Shown one piece after another: positions 11,535 to 22,678 of a DNA stretch of 64,000 bases. A program made the translations under genes and the position numbers. This DNA comes from Gongronella butleri (taxonomy: Eukaryota > Mucoromycota > Mucoromycetes > Mucorales > Cunninghamellaceae). The first letter of the stretch is position 1; every line of letters begins with the position of its first letter. The notes beneath the pieces were generated by a model. That model was given only the letters and a program-made list of their open reading frames with translations, was not told the origin of the DNA and ran no database searches. Location: positions 1,226,501-1,290,500 of the forward strand of contig JAIWZP010000001.1 of assembly GCA_025201375.1 (NCBI GenBank), read 5' to 3'.

Positions 11535-12886
11535 TCAATTTGTGTAAATGACCTCCATATCAGCTGCGCCTGATTGGCGTGCCTCTTCCTTTAGTAGCTT
11601 CTTCCTTTTGAGCTTGTCTATCCTGGCTGCCTCGGCACGTCGATCAGCAAAACGTGTCAACAGGTACCCCAGTGTCGCAATGGTGAATCCGGCAGCAACA
11701 ATGCCCGCTAATGCACAAAAGAAAAAAGAGTCAGAGTCCGCCCAAAATGAGCAATAGGCGCGCAAATCATGCAAACGCGTGCCCAAACACGCAACAAAAA
11801 AAAAAGAGCGTGTCGCGTCTCCTGTTTTCTTTTACCCATGCCCTTCCAGATGGTTTCCCAGCGCACGGCCTCGAGATCAGTGCGGACCTCGCCCAATTGC
11901 ACAGTGAATTTGTTGTTGATTTCTTGAATCCGCATGTCAATGGCCTTTTGCTCCTCCTGGGTCTCGTTTTTGCGGTTGTTCATGTCGAGTGTCACGTCGT
12001 TTTTCATCGTTGCCACGTCCTCGCGCATCCGCTGGCCCAGCGCCTCCACCTCGCGCGTGATCATCGCCGCGTCCGTCTGAAGCATCTGCGTATCGTTGCG
12101 CCGCATGATCTGGATCTCTGTTCGTAACTCGGACAACTCCGCCTTGAACAGATACGAGTCCTGTGAAAAGAGGCGGCAGGTCGCGTGTCAGCTGGCACGC
12201 ATGTTCACACGCCCCCCTTTTTTCCCGTTTTTTTTTTTTTTTTTTTTTTTTGCCCGTTTTTTTGCCCAATTGCCTTACATTCTCCAAATCCGAGCGCAAA
12301 AGCAACATTTTGCGCAAGCGCGCCGTGCTTGTCGATGAAAGAAAAAAAAAGAAGAGCGTTGTGAGCATAGAAGAGTCGAGAGGGATCGAAACCAAGGGAT
12401 TTGGACGTAAATTTACCTTTCCCTTAGCTTAAATTTGATGCCTTTCATGACGACCTCGGCTTGCAGGCGGCTGAAGCCCTGGTTCTCGAGAGTCTGCAGC
12501 AGGCGGTACGTGTCAAAGTGGTGCTTGCGGATAAACTGAGACGAGGTGTCGGACTTGAGCAGGTCGGCCTGCGCAGACACCAAAGGGATCACGCGCGGCT
12601 CATTTTCGTCGCCTGCCAAGGACGCCACGGGTGGCACTTCTGTGCTCGTTGAGGAGGAAAGGGGACTTATGGACGTGCTGGAGGGGGGAATCGAGGCGAC
12701 ATTGTCGCCATTTTCGTGCGACGTAGCGTTCTGCTCGTCAGTTGGTGATGCGGCTGTCTCCTGCTGGTCAATAGGCCTATTGGGGTATGGTCTAGGGAAC
12801 GGCTTCTCGCTGCTGTACAAGCGGTGCGTTACCCTGGAGCGATTTAAAAGCGAACGATACGCAGCCGGTGCGCGCACGCCTAGCAT
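11535..12886 (-). CDS. Mitochondrial inner-membrane coiled-coil protein, FMP32/MCUR1 (DUF1640) family
   Basis: Four exons (12886-12417, 12327-12279, 12160-11836, 11707-11535) give 338 residues with consistent phases. The start at 12886 is the ATG that opens a presequence-like leader (MLGVRAPAAYRSLLNRSRV) after an untranslatable-looking upstream stretch. The DUF1640 signature HFDTYRLLQTLENQGFSRLQ is followed by a long coiled coil (LSELRTEIQIMRRNDTQML, DVTLDMNNRKNE, IQEINNKFTVQLGEVRTDLE) and a single C-terminal membrane helix (GIVAAGFTIATLGYLL) with a basic tail. That order is typical of CCDC90/MCUR1 and yeast Fmp32. Family members are linked to cytochrome-oxidase assembly or calcium-uniporter regulation; which role applies here cannot be read from sequence. 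Confidence 0.9.
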
Positions 12887-14379
12887 GGTAAATCGAGAAA
12901 AAAAAAAAAAACGAAAAAGAACGTGTGTGGAAAAGCAACCGGCCCCCACCCCATTGCCCCTCGTGGAAATTTTATCTCGTTTCAAAGCCCGATGACAACG
13001 AGGACGACGCTGCTACTGTTACCTTTTTTTTTTTTTAGCGCGCGCGCAAGTATCTCGCATTTTCTTACCCATTCACACAAATTTTGATGTTTCTCTGTTT
13101 ATAAAAAGGTTAAAAAGAGAGAGAGAGACTCGCTCGCACGCGCTTGCTTGTCAGCCTCGCCCGTCCTGTTCAGCCGCCTTTGCGCTCGTCCAAAACGCAA
13201 TAAAATGTTTCAAGCCTGATTTACGCGACAACGGATAAGAAAAGGCACGGCATGCTAGCGTGTCGTAAGATGCAGAACGAGCTTTTTTGACTAATGCTAG
13301 CGATTTCACGCGGATCCAACGTACATAAAGCAAAAAAAAAAACGATTTTATGAAAAATCACTAAAATTGTCATTCATCGAGTACAATCGCGCCCGACAAA
13401 CACCGAAACGCGTGTTAAAGAAAAAGTGGCGAGCCTGATACCCGACGGGACCGTAAATGGCAGCTGTATAAACCCAAGGAGCGTGCCATCCCCAAATCAA
13501 AAATAAGCCGTGGATGAGCTCTCGAACACAGACCGAAAAAAAAAACAGGTTCAGAACAATGTCAAACTTATCATATTCACCAGAGCGCATGAACAGATCA
13601 TGAAAAAGGACAAAGGCGAGAACAATTCAAACGTTCTTTGGCAAGCAATCTGTGATTTCGGATTTAATTTCGCAAACGAATTGCACAGGAAATATGCGCC
13701 ATCGATCTGCTCTGGCGCATCCACTAGCAAGAGATGCTCCATGGGCATAAATTCTACGCGGATCAGGCGCGGGTGACACGTCCGTAGCACCAGCCGTCAC
13801 GATTCAAAAATTGACCCCAAAACGGCTATTTTGGACGTCGCATCGATCCTGCTTGTAGTCCTTCATTTTTCATAAAACCTGGGCCACGCGATACATACGT
13901 TAAGAGCACTCTCTGGGAATCTCGCAAGAGATTACAGTAAAAAGTTGTGCCAGCCAATAACTTGGTGTAATTAAGCTTGATTTTCATAAACAAGGTCCAG
14001 AGACCCTTGCCTGGCCTGGCAAGATGTGGGGCCACTTCTGGCTAGTTTGAAAGGTGCGAGGCCACTTGATACACGTATTTTTTGATTTCATATTTTCGTG
14101 AGAAATTAAAACCCGCATGTCAACTGGATCACTATGCAGAAGAAGAATACAAAATTCTGCTATTTTTGCAATTTCAGCACCGGATCTCGAAATATTATGT
14201 CCATCGTGATGAAACTGGTAGCACTCGAAAGAGGTGCACTCTGCCGCCATTTCCCGACTGTTTGCTTACCAGATGAACGACATTTTCGTGGATACAAAGT
14301 CCAATCCGACACCTGAACAATTTTCTAACTCATTTTTTTTGGACCACGGGAACGAAGATCCCCAGATCTTGTAGCGTGT

Positions 14380-14590
14380 CGAAAGCACCATTTGAATCTC
14401 TCCCAGATGAGTCCAGCTTCACCGCGATCCGATCAAAACCGACGGAGAAAACAGCTTTTTTTTCGACATTTTCGTTAATGGCACTTTGCTCGACAACGGT
14501 CTAATCGATCTGTGATTTTTAATCTAGATTTGCTAACAAACAGGGAGAAAAGCGTCTAATGGGTTGACTTGTAGGGCGCGTACTTGAGCA
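14380..14590 (+). repeat. Dispersed repeat family 2, copy 1
   Basis: Shares the blocks TTTGCTCGACAACGGTCTAA, AACAAACAGGG and a following GCGTCTAATG with copies at 41990-42225, 43150-43345 and (weaker) 57600-57800. This copy retains plain TA at 14557-14558, where the 43.3-kb copy carries TACAGTA. Confidence 0.7.
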
Positions 14591-14594
14591 ATCG

Positions 14595-15330
14595 CCATGT
14601 TCGAAAATCTCGAATTTTCCAAGGGGTGCAGTCGAGGATTTGAAAAGAGCAAAATTTAAGTCCTCAGATCGTCACGCCATTCAATCGCAGGGTTATGTCA
14701 CCCCAATGACCGATAAGATGGAGTAAAAAAAGGGGGTGCATCGGCTGGTTTCCGCGTAAATTGCAATTTGCCTCTTTTTTTTCGTCTCAAGTCAAAGTCG
14801 ACGAAAATTGGCAACAGAGCTGTGAAATAGAGACCGCCAGAAAGTTCTCAGTCTGTTGCGTATATGGATGTCAATGATCATTGCACAAAAAGAGATCCGG
14901 GCAGAATTGATGCGAACAGGCCGTTTGCGGGGCAGCTTCGACGCGTGACACACCGCGTCAGACATTGTATTGCACGCGTCTGTTCCTTATCAATTACATG
15001 CACCTGGCGTCGCTCTTGCTTGTGGACGCGTTGGCGCGGCTCTATGGACGCGTTTTTCCCATGCCATTCGCGCTTGAATTTTAATCTAAAATCACAAATT
15101 GCTCGTCAATCACCAGATCGACCCCACTCTTTTTGGTGTTTTCCGTGGTTTCTCCCTGCATGGTCTCTTGTGTGGAAGTTTGGTGGAAATCTGAAGACCC
15201 ATTTTTTCAATTTTGGTTTTGGACGCTCGCCACGACTAAAATTTGATTTGCGTGTGGCGCGCCTCAATGCCTTTGGCACCTTGCAAGCTAGGTGCCATTC
15301 TAGGTTTCTAGCCCGCCATTTCACGCTACA
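14595..15330 (+). repeat. Dispersed repeat family 1, copy B
   Basis: Aligns block by block with 6290-7075 and, on the other strand, 40975-41640: TTTTCCAAGGGGTGCAGTC at about 14616, GATCGTCACGCCATTC at about 14679, TGTTGCGTATATGGATGTC at about 14853, GACGCGTGACACACCGCGTC at about 14940, TCTAAAATCACAAATTGCTC at about 15084 and CCATTTTTTCAATTTTGG at about 15201. It directly abuts family 2 copy 1, as does the 41.6-kb copy, so both families may be parts of one larger element. Confidence 0.75.
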
Positions 15331-16198
15331 CTGTATTTTGAGTCGTCACCGGGACTTGCTGATCGATTTTAGTTGCACTTCTCTTAAAATGGGCCATCTG
15401 GGGTGTTTCTCGTGGCACCCTCGTGCAAATAGTCGCAACTTTGAAGCAGATGACAGTGGAGGCATAAGCTCGATAAATGCCAAGTTTCGTGGGCATCCAA
15501 CCCTCTCCCCGCTTGAATGCCAATCTCAAAAATTCAATTTATTTTCGCGAAGCGCGATTTGACGCGTTTCTACGATCCAAACGGCCGTCAATTTACATCA
15601 CGGGTGGTTCCAATCTGTTTGCACCAAACGCGCTCCAAATCAGCAATGTTTCATAGACATTACGAGCATCTTGATTATAATGCTAAGCATTTTAGACGAT
15701 TCCTTCATGCGCTTGTAGAATGTGACTGGCCTATTCCTCTCAATTTTTTGGTACGCGTTCGTTAAGCCGCAAGTCAATGTATACAAAATTTCAGAGCGAT
15801 CCGTTCGGCGGATGATGATAGTTCACCTCCCCTGCAAACATGTGCAGCAATTTAAATCGTCTCTCCAAATAAATACATAAACCTATGCATTATTTAGGTT
15901 ATTTTTGGGCGTGCAATTCCTACAAAATCTTAAAAATCAGAGGTCAGCTTGGTTCTTATTGTGTAGATGAATCCAAAATGCTGGTATAATACTGTACAGA
16001 TTTAGAATGTGGTGCGCGGTTTGGGTCTTCATTTCATTTGGAGAATTGATCGTGTTAGAGCCGGCCATGAAGGCGTTTACTGAAGAGAGCGCCACAGCCT
16101 GGTTGTTTCTCCGAGCGATTTGGCTTCCAGACAGCGCGACAAACAGATTTTCAAAAGAAACGTCTTTTTTATTTCACCATTTACGCGGGGGACATCGC

Positions 16199-17607
16199 CT
16201 ACTGCGGGCCCTCGAGCTTCTCAAAGTGCTTCTTTGCCGCAGCAATGTTGAGCAAGGTGGCGGCCGACTCTGTTTTTAATAAAAAAAAAGAGGATGAGGT
16301 TCATTTGCGCTGTAAATGATTGCTACTTACGGATCTGTGGGTCTGACATGATAATCATGGCGTACGTATTGTTGGTAAGCACGTCAATAAAGGCTGTCGA
16401 GCTACTGCCACGGATTTCCATGCTCTTGAAGCGCGTCTGCGATCGACTATTGCAAAAAAAAAAAAAAAAAGAGCGAGGTAAGCCTAAATTTTCCCTATCC
16501 AATGTATCGTGCAGCACCCTTTTTCCTCTCTTTTTACCTGCAGCCAAGGTTGAATTGCTTGATAATGTTGCTAATCTTTTCAAAGCGGTGCAAGTCTGGG
16601 TGCTGGATCGTGGCGGCAAAGGCAATGACCAAAAAAGTCGTGCGTTCAAACAAAACGACCTCGTCGGCATCACAGATGCGGCAAAAGTTATCTAAGTGCG
16701 ACTCGAGGGTACGAATGTTGGGTATCAAACAGTGCACAATTTGCGACCACGCCTAAATAAACGGCGTGAATATTCCCTCTTTCCCTTTTTGTTTCGTAAA
16801 ATGACATGCCATTGTCACTTACAGCATAGAGGGTCTCATCCCAGATGGATGTGCTGTAGCCTTCAATGTGCAATGGCTCCGACCGCGTGCGCAGTTCCGC
16901 CAATCGCTGTTGGTAAATCTACAGAAAAAAAAAAGCAGATGAATACACAAAAAATGACAAAAAATAGACGCTTCTACCTCGTCGCGCTGTTGTTCGGGGA
17001 CCAAGTCCATTTTGTGAATCAGGCAAAAGATGCGCGCTTCCTCGGAATTGGCAAGGATGGCGTCCAAGCACGACTGGTAGTAGTGCAGATCCTTTTCCCA
17101 ATCGCGGCTTTCGACATCAAACACGTAAATCAGCACTTCAACATTTTTGAAAATACGGTCGCGTTGAGACGCAAAGTAATTCTCCATGAATGCTTCTTGA
17201 CTAAGCATGCCCATGCACGAAAAAGACGCAAAAGGTATGTGAATGACCTCTAGCATGGTGCAAAAAAAACGCCAATTGGCGTGCAAAATGGGCCAATTGG
17301 CCGTCTTACCCGCCACAATCCCACAAATTCAACACAAGGTTGCCCAAAAACTTGACATTGGAGTGCTCCACGTCGACTATAAACACCATGGGGTGTGAAT
17401 TTTCACCGTCATGTCGAGTTTCAAGTTCATTTGCTTACTTGTGGCGCCCAAACGGCGTGTGTCTCGAGCAATATAGTTGCTAAAGATAATGGAGCGCATC
17501 GACGTCTTGCCGGAGCCGCTCTTGCCCATCAACAGAACCTAGACACGCGTCATGAGCACGCGAAAAAGGCAATCTTTTTGCTCAAAACTCACCTTCTTCT
17601 TCTTCAT
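16199..17607 (-). CDS. GTR1: Rag-family small GTPase Gtr1/RagA
   Basis: GTPase that forms a heterodimer with Gtr2/RagC on the vacuole and signals amino-acid sufficiency to TORC1. Eight exons (17607-17593, 17538-17439, 17376-17310, 17200-16978, 16918-16823, 16752-16538, 16446-16331, 16269-16199) give 300 residues, close to the usual 310. All phases agree. Visible motifs: P-loop [25 protein letters not shown], switch [17 protein letters not shown], then [15 protein letters not shown]4 HKMDLVP and the C-terminal roadblock-like region. The first coding exon is only 15 bases (MKKKK). The start lies 156 bp from a divergent USP-like gene, so the promoters are compressed into one short spacer. Confidence 0.95.
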
Positions 17608-17763
17608 GGCAGTAAAAAAATAAAAAAAAAAAAGTGGAGAAAAGAGCGAAAAAAAGAATTAAAATGGCGGGGTGCAGCTCGGTTTCCCTTTTCCCTTTTC
17701 TCTTTTTTCCTCTTGGCACCCGACGTTCCTTTTTTTTCTTATTTTTACTGATTTTTTGCTTTC

Positions 17764-19388
17764 ATGTTCGACTCGCCCAATCTCGACGATGCTATTGCTC
17801 AGCTCGAGATACTGGTAAGACGGTGGTGAAAGGCAAAAGACGCGGTGGGTTGCTGATCGGGCTGCTGTTTTAGGGGATTGACCGACAAAAGGCTATCAAG
17901 GCCCTGAGCGTAAGTAAAAAAAAAGACAAAGACAAGGGCGCTCCCCGCCGCGTTGACTCACAGTTGCTCGAACCCCTTTCAGCGCTACAACTATGACGTG
18001 GAGCGTGCGGCCGACTACATCTTCTCTGGGAATGCCATCTCGGACGATGACGACAAGGACGACGTAAGACCCTGTCTAAAAAGGACGCGTGTTTGTTTTT
18101 GGGGGGTTTGGGCGGTGACTCACGCGCGCGCGCGCGTCGCTCAATTTCTCGTGCTAGAACGATGCCAAGACAACCGACTGGCATTGGTCACAGCCAGCCG
18201 CATTTGACGCCGCATACGCGCCGGATTCTGAGCAGCCCACGCCATCCAATCGCTCCCAAAGCAGCGTCTACAACGCGGCGCAGTCCGCCAGCGACTCGCC
18301 AAAGCCGGTCGTTCTCGTCAAGGACTATGATAAACCCGCAGGCAGCGACAATGATCCTTTTGCTCAACATGCGTCTTCATCCATGGCCCTTGTTCCCTTT
18401 GATGCAAAGGTGAGGCTCCCAGTTGGCTTTCATTGACCTCTATAGGCCTTCATGGGCCTCCATTGACCCTAATGTCCCCAATGTCCCGAGAACACGGCTC
18501 ATTCTATCTTTTTTTTTTTCATTTTAGGATGACGATAAAGATCATGTGCCTGGCCAATTCACGCCTGCCAAGCTGACATGGTGGACCGACCCCGAAGATC
18601 CGTCGCAACGCCAAGCACAGCCCTTGTTGTAAGCCATTGAATCTATTTTTTTTTAAAAAAAAAAAAATGGGACAAAAAAAGGGGGGGTGGGGAGCGGCGC
18701 AGCCATGATGATGTAGGGGAAATGCGCATTCATCCTTTTACTTTTTTTTCCCCTTCAAATTAGGCCCATTGGACTGCGTCCTCCTGCTTACAACTTTGCA
18801 TACTCGCCGATCCTGCTGCAGATGCTATTCCACGTGTCTGTTTTTCGACACGCGGTGCTGGCACACCGACCAGTGCCTTACGCTTGGGGTTCGTGCCGCA
18901 ATTATTGGAAGGGCTATGGCGAGGCGGTCCCCGGCTATATTTTGCATCCGATCCAGCACGATTCACGACAAGAACAACAGCAGCAACCGACTGTCACCAG
19001 CAGCACAAGCACCATGTCTACCAGCACGTCCATGTCCACGGGCGACGCGATCCCCAACTGGCCACGCGTCGAGGAGGAACACACCTTTGACCTGCCGCCC
19101 ACCATGCAGCACTCGGATCTCGAAACGATGCCAAAACACGGCATTGGTAAGCTTTTCATCGAAAAGAAGCGCCCAAATGGCTCATTTTTTTGCTTTGCAT
19201 CTAGTCTTGGCCGAGATGCAAAAGTTGTTTGCGTTCATGGGCAACACCAAGCGCCTCTACGGGTCGACCGCGCCATTTGTGCGCGCATTGAACTCACGCA
19301 CTGCCCCCACAGCTACCGGCTGGCAAAATGACGACAAAATGTTTGATGGTAATACCAAAAATCGAAAAAAAAATAACGCACAATTGGA

Positions 19389-19474
<86 letters not shown>

Positions 19475-22367
19475 GAATTCATGGACGCGCTGATTGGCAA
19501 CCTGATGGCATGTGACGACTCGCCTAATGCGACGCGATCACTCAAACAGTACGTGGATTGAACAAGCAGACAGAGACGGAGGGAATTGACCAATTTTTTT
19601 TTCAATTTTTGACAGGATGTTCCGTCTTTGTGCGGAAATGGAGACGGGGCGGCGCCGGATGAGCACGGACGAGCTTTCGTACCTTGTTCTCGGGACCACG
19701 GAGCGGCGCGACTCGTTCTACGCGTGCCTTGACCCGCTGGTGTACGAGCAGCGGCGCTGGGGGTTGGCCACTGATGAAAAAGACGACGACGACGTATCGA
19801 AAGGGTCGTCGGACGACGATGAGGACGCGCAGGAGATGGATCCGCAACAAATGTACAAGCTGACGACGTTCACCGTGGTGCCCCCACTGCTGCTCGTTGT
19901 CCTTGAGGACAGACGCAACGACAATGACAATGACAGCGACGATCAGACGCGCCGTGGCGTGACAAGAGCATCTTTGGCGCGATCCTCCTATCAAATCGAC
20001 GAGACCGTGTACATGGACCGCTACCTGACCTCTAACAAGCAAATCATCCTCGAAAAACACCGCCAGGGCGACCAATGGCGCCAGGAAATGCTCACCATCC
20101 GCTCCCAAATCGACAGACTTCAGAGCACAGCCATGAACACAGCCAATTCCGCACAATCGCCATCGCCACAACCATTATCTCATTCACAAGCAGCGCCATC
20201 CTTGCCCTCTCGCCCTCCAACAGCCAGCTCGCCATCGTCAACACTCACAAAGGACGAATTGCTCAATCACACGTCGCGCTATTTAAACAGCAAAATTGCA
20301 TCTCTAGAGAACAATGAACGCTACGTTGACCAGCTCAAAACCATCGACTCGGTCCTGCAGCACGTCAAATCCGCCATCGAGGTCGAGCGTCAGGGTAAGC
20401 AAAAAAAAAAAAAAAAAAGAAAGAAAAAGAAAAAGAAGAAGAAACGAAAAAAGGGAACAAAAAGCAAATATGAATTGAGCGCACTGACGCGACCCCGTTC
20501 CCCCTCTTCCTTTTTTTTTTTTAGAGTGCATGAAGCGGCATGAGGAGTGCCGTCGGGCGATTCAGGATTTGTTTGTGGATGAGCGCCTGAAGCAGCGGCC
20601 GTATGATTTACGCGCGACGCTGCACCACGATGGCATGAACGGCACGGGCCATTATTGGTCCTACGTGTGGGTCGAGCCTGAGGAGGTCAATCTGCTTGAA
20701 GACATCCCCGTGGCCAATGCCGGCGGATGGTATCGCTTCTGTGACGCCGACGTGCGAAAAGTCACCATTGAGGACGTGCTCGACGAGCCCGTTGTGCCTT
20801 TTGCCCTTCTCTACTGCGATCGTACACTCCCTGTCATCCCATCGGACCAAATCAAATCGCAGGTGCCCGCGGATCTCTTGGTAATTTTTTTTTTTGGAAA
20901 AAAAAAGAGAAAAAAGCGAGAAAAAGAAAAAAAGAGAGCTCAGTTTTTTCTCCACCTATTTTTTGTTTTTTTGCAGGAATTGATCGAGCAAGACAACGAG
21001 CAGTTTGAGGGCGAGATAGCCGCCTACCGCGACGCGCCCACGATGATTGACCGGTCGGACACACCGTGCTCCAATGTGACGGACCACGGGTCGTCGATTG
21101 AAATGGACGCGTCAAAGCCCAATCCCGAGATTGTCGTGATTCCAACGCAGCCGCCGCCCGCGTACGCGTCGTGGGACACGTCCTATGCCATTGTCATTGA
21201 TGATTCCACCGACGACTCACGCGCAAGCATCAATAGCAGCCCTGGACCAGAAGAAACACGCGCGACTCCATCCCCATCGGCGCCACAAACTGAAGCAGCA
21301 AACGAGCCGACCGATGCACAACACAATCTCGCCATTGACCTCATGATGACCATCCGCGACTGCCCCGGGGATGATCCGAGGCTTCTGGTTGACGGCTTCC
21401 ACACGTTTTTGGCTCGTGTCGGCCATGCCGATCTAGTCGCACGCTATATTGCCACCGTTGACGCCTACAGCCAGGTATAATGAGGAAAAATGAGGAAAAT
21501 AAAAGGGGAAAAAAAAAAGGTGAAAAAAAAGGCGGGGGACACAAAGCTCACGATTTTTTTTTATTTATTTATTTATTTATTTTTTTTTGTCTAGGACCCT
21601 GAGCAAGATGCGTCTAGCACATCCAATGAGGCGCAATTGCGCGGCAAGCTGGCGGAAATGTCGATGGAGGCGATCGAGAGTGTTGTGGCGTTTGACGCGA
21701 GCCTGTCATCGCTTTTTGCGTCGTATCAAGAGTATGTGGCCATGGGCCTTGCTGTCGCGGGCGCACTTGTGCGGTTTATCAGCGACGATCATGACGGCGC
21801 TGTCGTGGCCCTGCTAAAATACAAGCAGCTTCACGGGACGTGGCGTTCGTCCCTCATGATGGGCGCACACTGGCAATTCACCTCGGTCCTCGACATGCTC
21901 GACTTCAATGATCTCGCCATCGCCTTTGGCACGCGGTGCATCCAAGTAAAATGGAAAAGAGAGGCCAATTGGACTTTTTTTTTAATTTTTTTTTTCTGTA
22001 GACCCTGAATCGCGAAGCGTACGACAAGGCTTCGAGTATTGCGCAATGCACCGAGGGCCTGCACCAGGCGGCGCGCCTTGCGAATCTGGCTCAATTGCTG
22101 GTGGCCGCACCAAAGACAGCGCAGGGCGATCGGCTGCTTGCCGACATGAGCGACCTGTGGCTGCGATTCTCGGATATGCTGGGTGCTAACGCCCTCACCG
22201 CCGACCAGTCGAACTTGCTCAGTGGCCTGATCATGATCTACCTCGACGGCCCAGCGCATGCCAATCTGGCTGCATTGCGCGCAGAAATCGACAAAACCCA
22301 GCTCCCAGACACCGCCATCCTGCAAAAATATACCACTCTCTTAGATGACGCGCGCGCGCGCCTATAG
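17764..22367 (+). CDS. USP25/28-like ubiquitin-specific protease homologue lacking catalytic residues (predicted pseudo-DUB)
   Basis: Thirteen exons (17764-17814, 17874-17909, 17983-18063, 18158-18409, 18528-18628, 18764-19146, 19205-19348, 19476-19548, 19616-20394, 20525-20880, 20977-21474, 21595-21945, 22002-22367) give 1156 residues, matching USP25/28 length (about 1050-1080). The N-terminus is a UBA domain (IDRQKAIKALSRYNYDVE, AADYIF). The Cys box begins PIGLRPPAYNFAYSPILLQ: the position of the nucleophilic Cys in the usual N-T-C-Y is Ala186. The His box is intact (TGHYWSYVW, His676), but the following W-x-x-F-N/D-D reads WYRFCD, so the third triad residue is Cys706. The C-terminal third is helical as in USP25/28. 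It probably binds ubiquitin chains without cleaving them (inference). Ser/Asp-rich insertions separate the catalytic subdomains. Confidence 0.85.
19395..19473 (+). repeat. (TC)n microsatellite serving as polypyrimidine tract
   Basis: A 79-base uninterrupted TC dinucleotide run that ends directly at the acceptor AG (19474-19475) of intron 7 of the USP-like gene. It replaces the mixed T-rich tract seen in front of other acceptors here. Confidence 0.95.
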
Positions 22368-22678
22368 GCCTCCTCTCTGACCCAATCTCGCACTCGCTCT
22401 CTCTGTTTTTTGCTTTCTTTCACGCTCTTTTTATGCGATTTCACTACTGTAAATGTACTACTTTTTGATCCCCCCTCCCCACACCTATCAATGGACGCAC
22501 ACACCATTAAAAATGCCAAACATGCTTTATCACCGCCCAGAAAACAAAATCAATGTATACGAAAAAAAACAAGCCATTGGGGGCAAAAATCGTCAATCAG
22601 CCCCCCATATACAGTATTATATCTGGTGCATTTTAATTTAAAGACACCCTCCATGTTCTTGTCTACCTAGGATGCAAA

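Larger units (their letters stand above)
12887..16198. other. Gene-free interval rich in decayed repeats
   Basis: Beyond the FMP32-like gene's upstream flank (poly-T at 13025-13038, a GA run near 13115) I see no coding structure. It holds satellite-like sequence at about 13810-14300, a family 2 copy at 14380-14590, family 1 copy B at 14595-15330 and a TACTGTA heptamer at 15990. The longest open frame (from 14864) lies inside the repeat and shows no protein-like composition. Confidence 0.65.

Noticed and set aside
14864..15562. 232-residue plus-strand frame
   Set aside because: Lies within family 1 repeat copy B; copies A and C have no corresponding frame.
19294..19605. Minus-strand frame with a long Arg-Glu repeat
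   Set aside because: It is the translation of the (TC)n microsatellite inside an intron.
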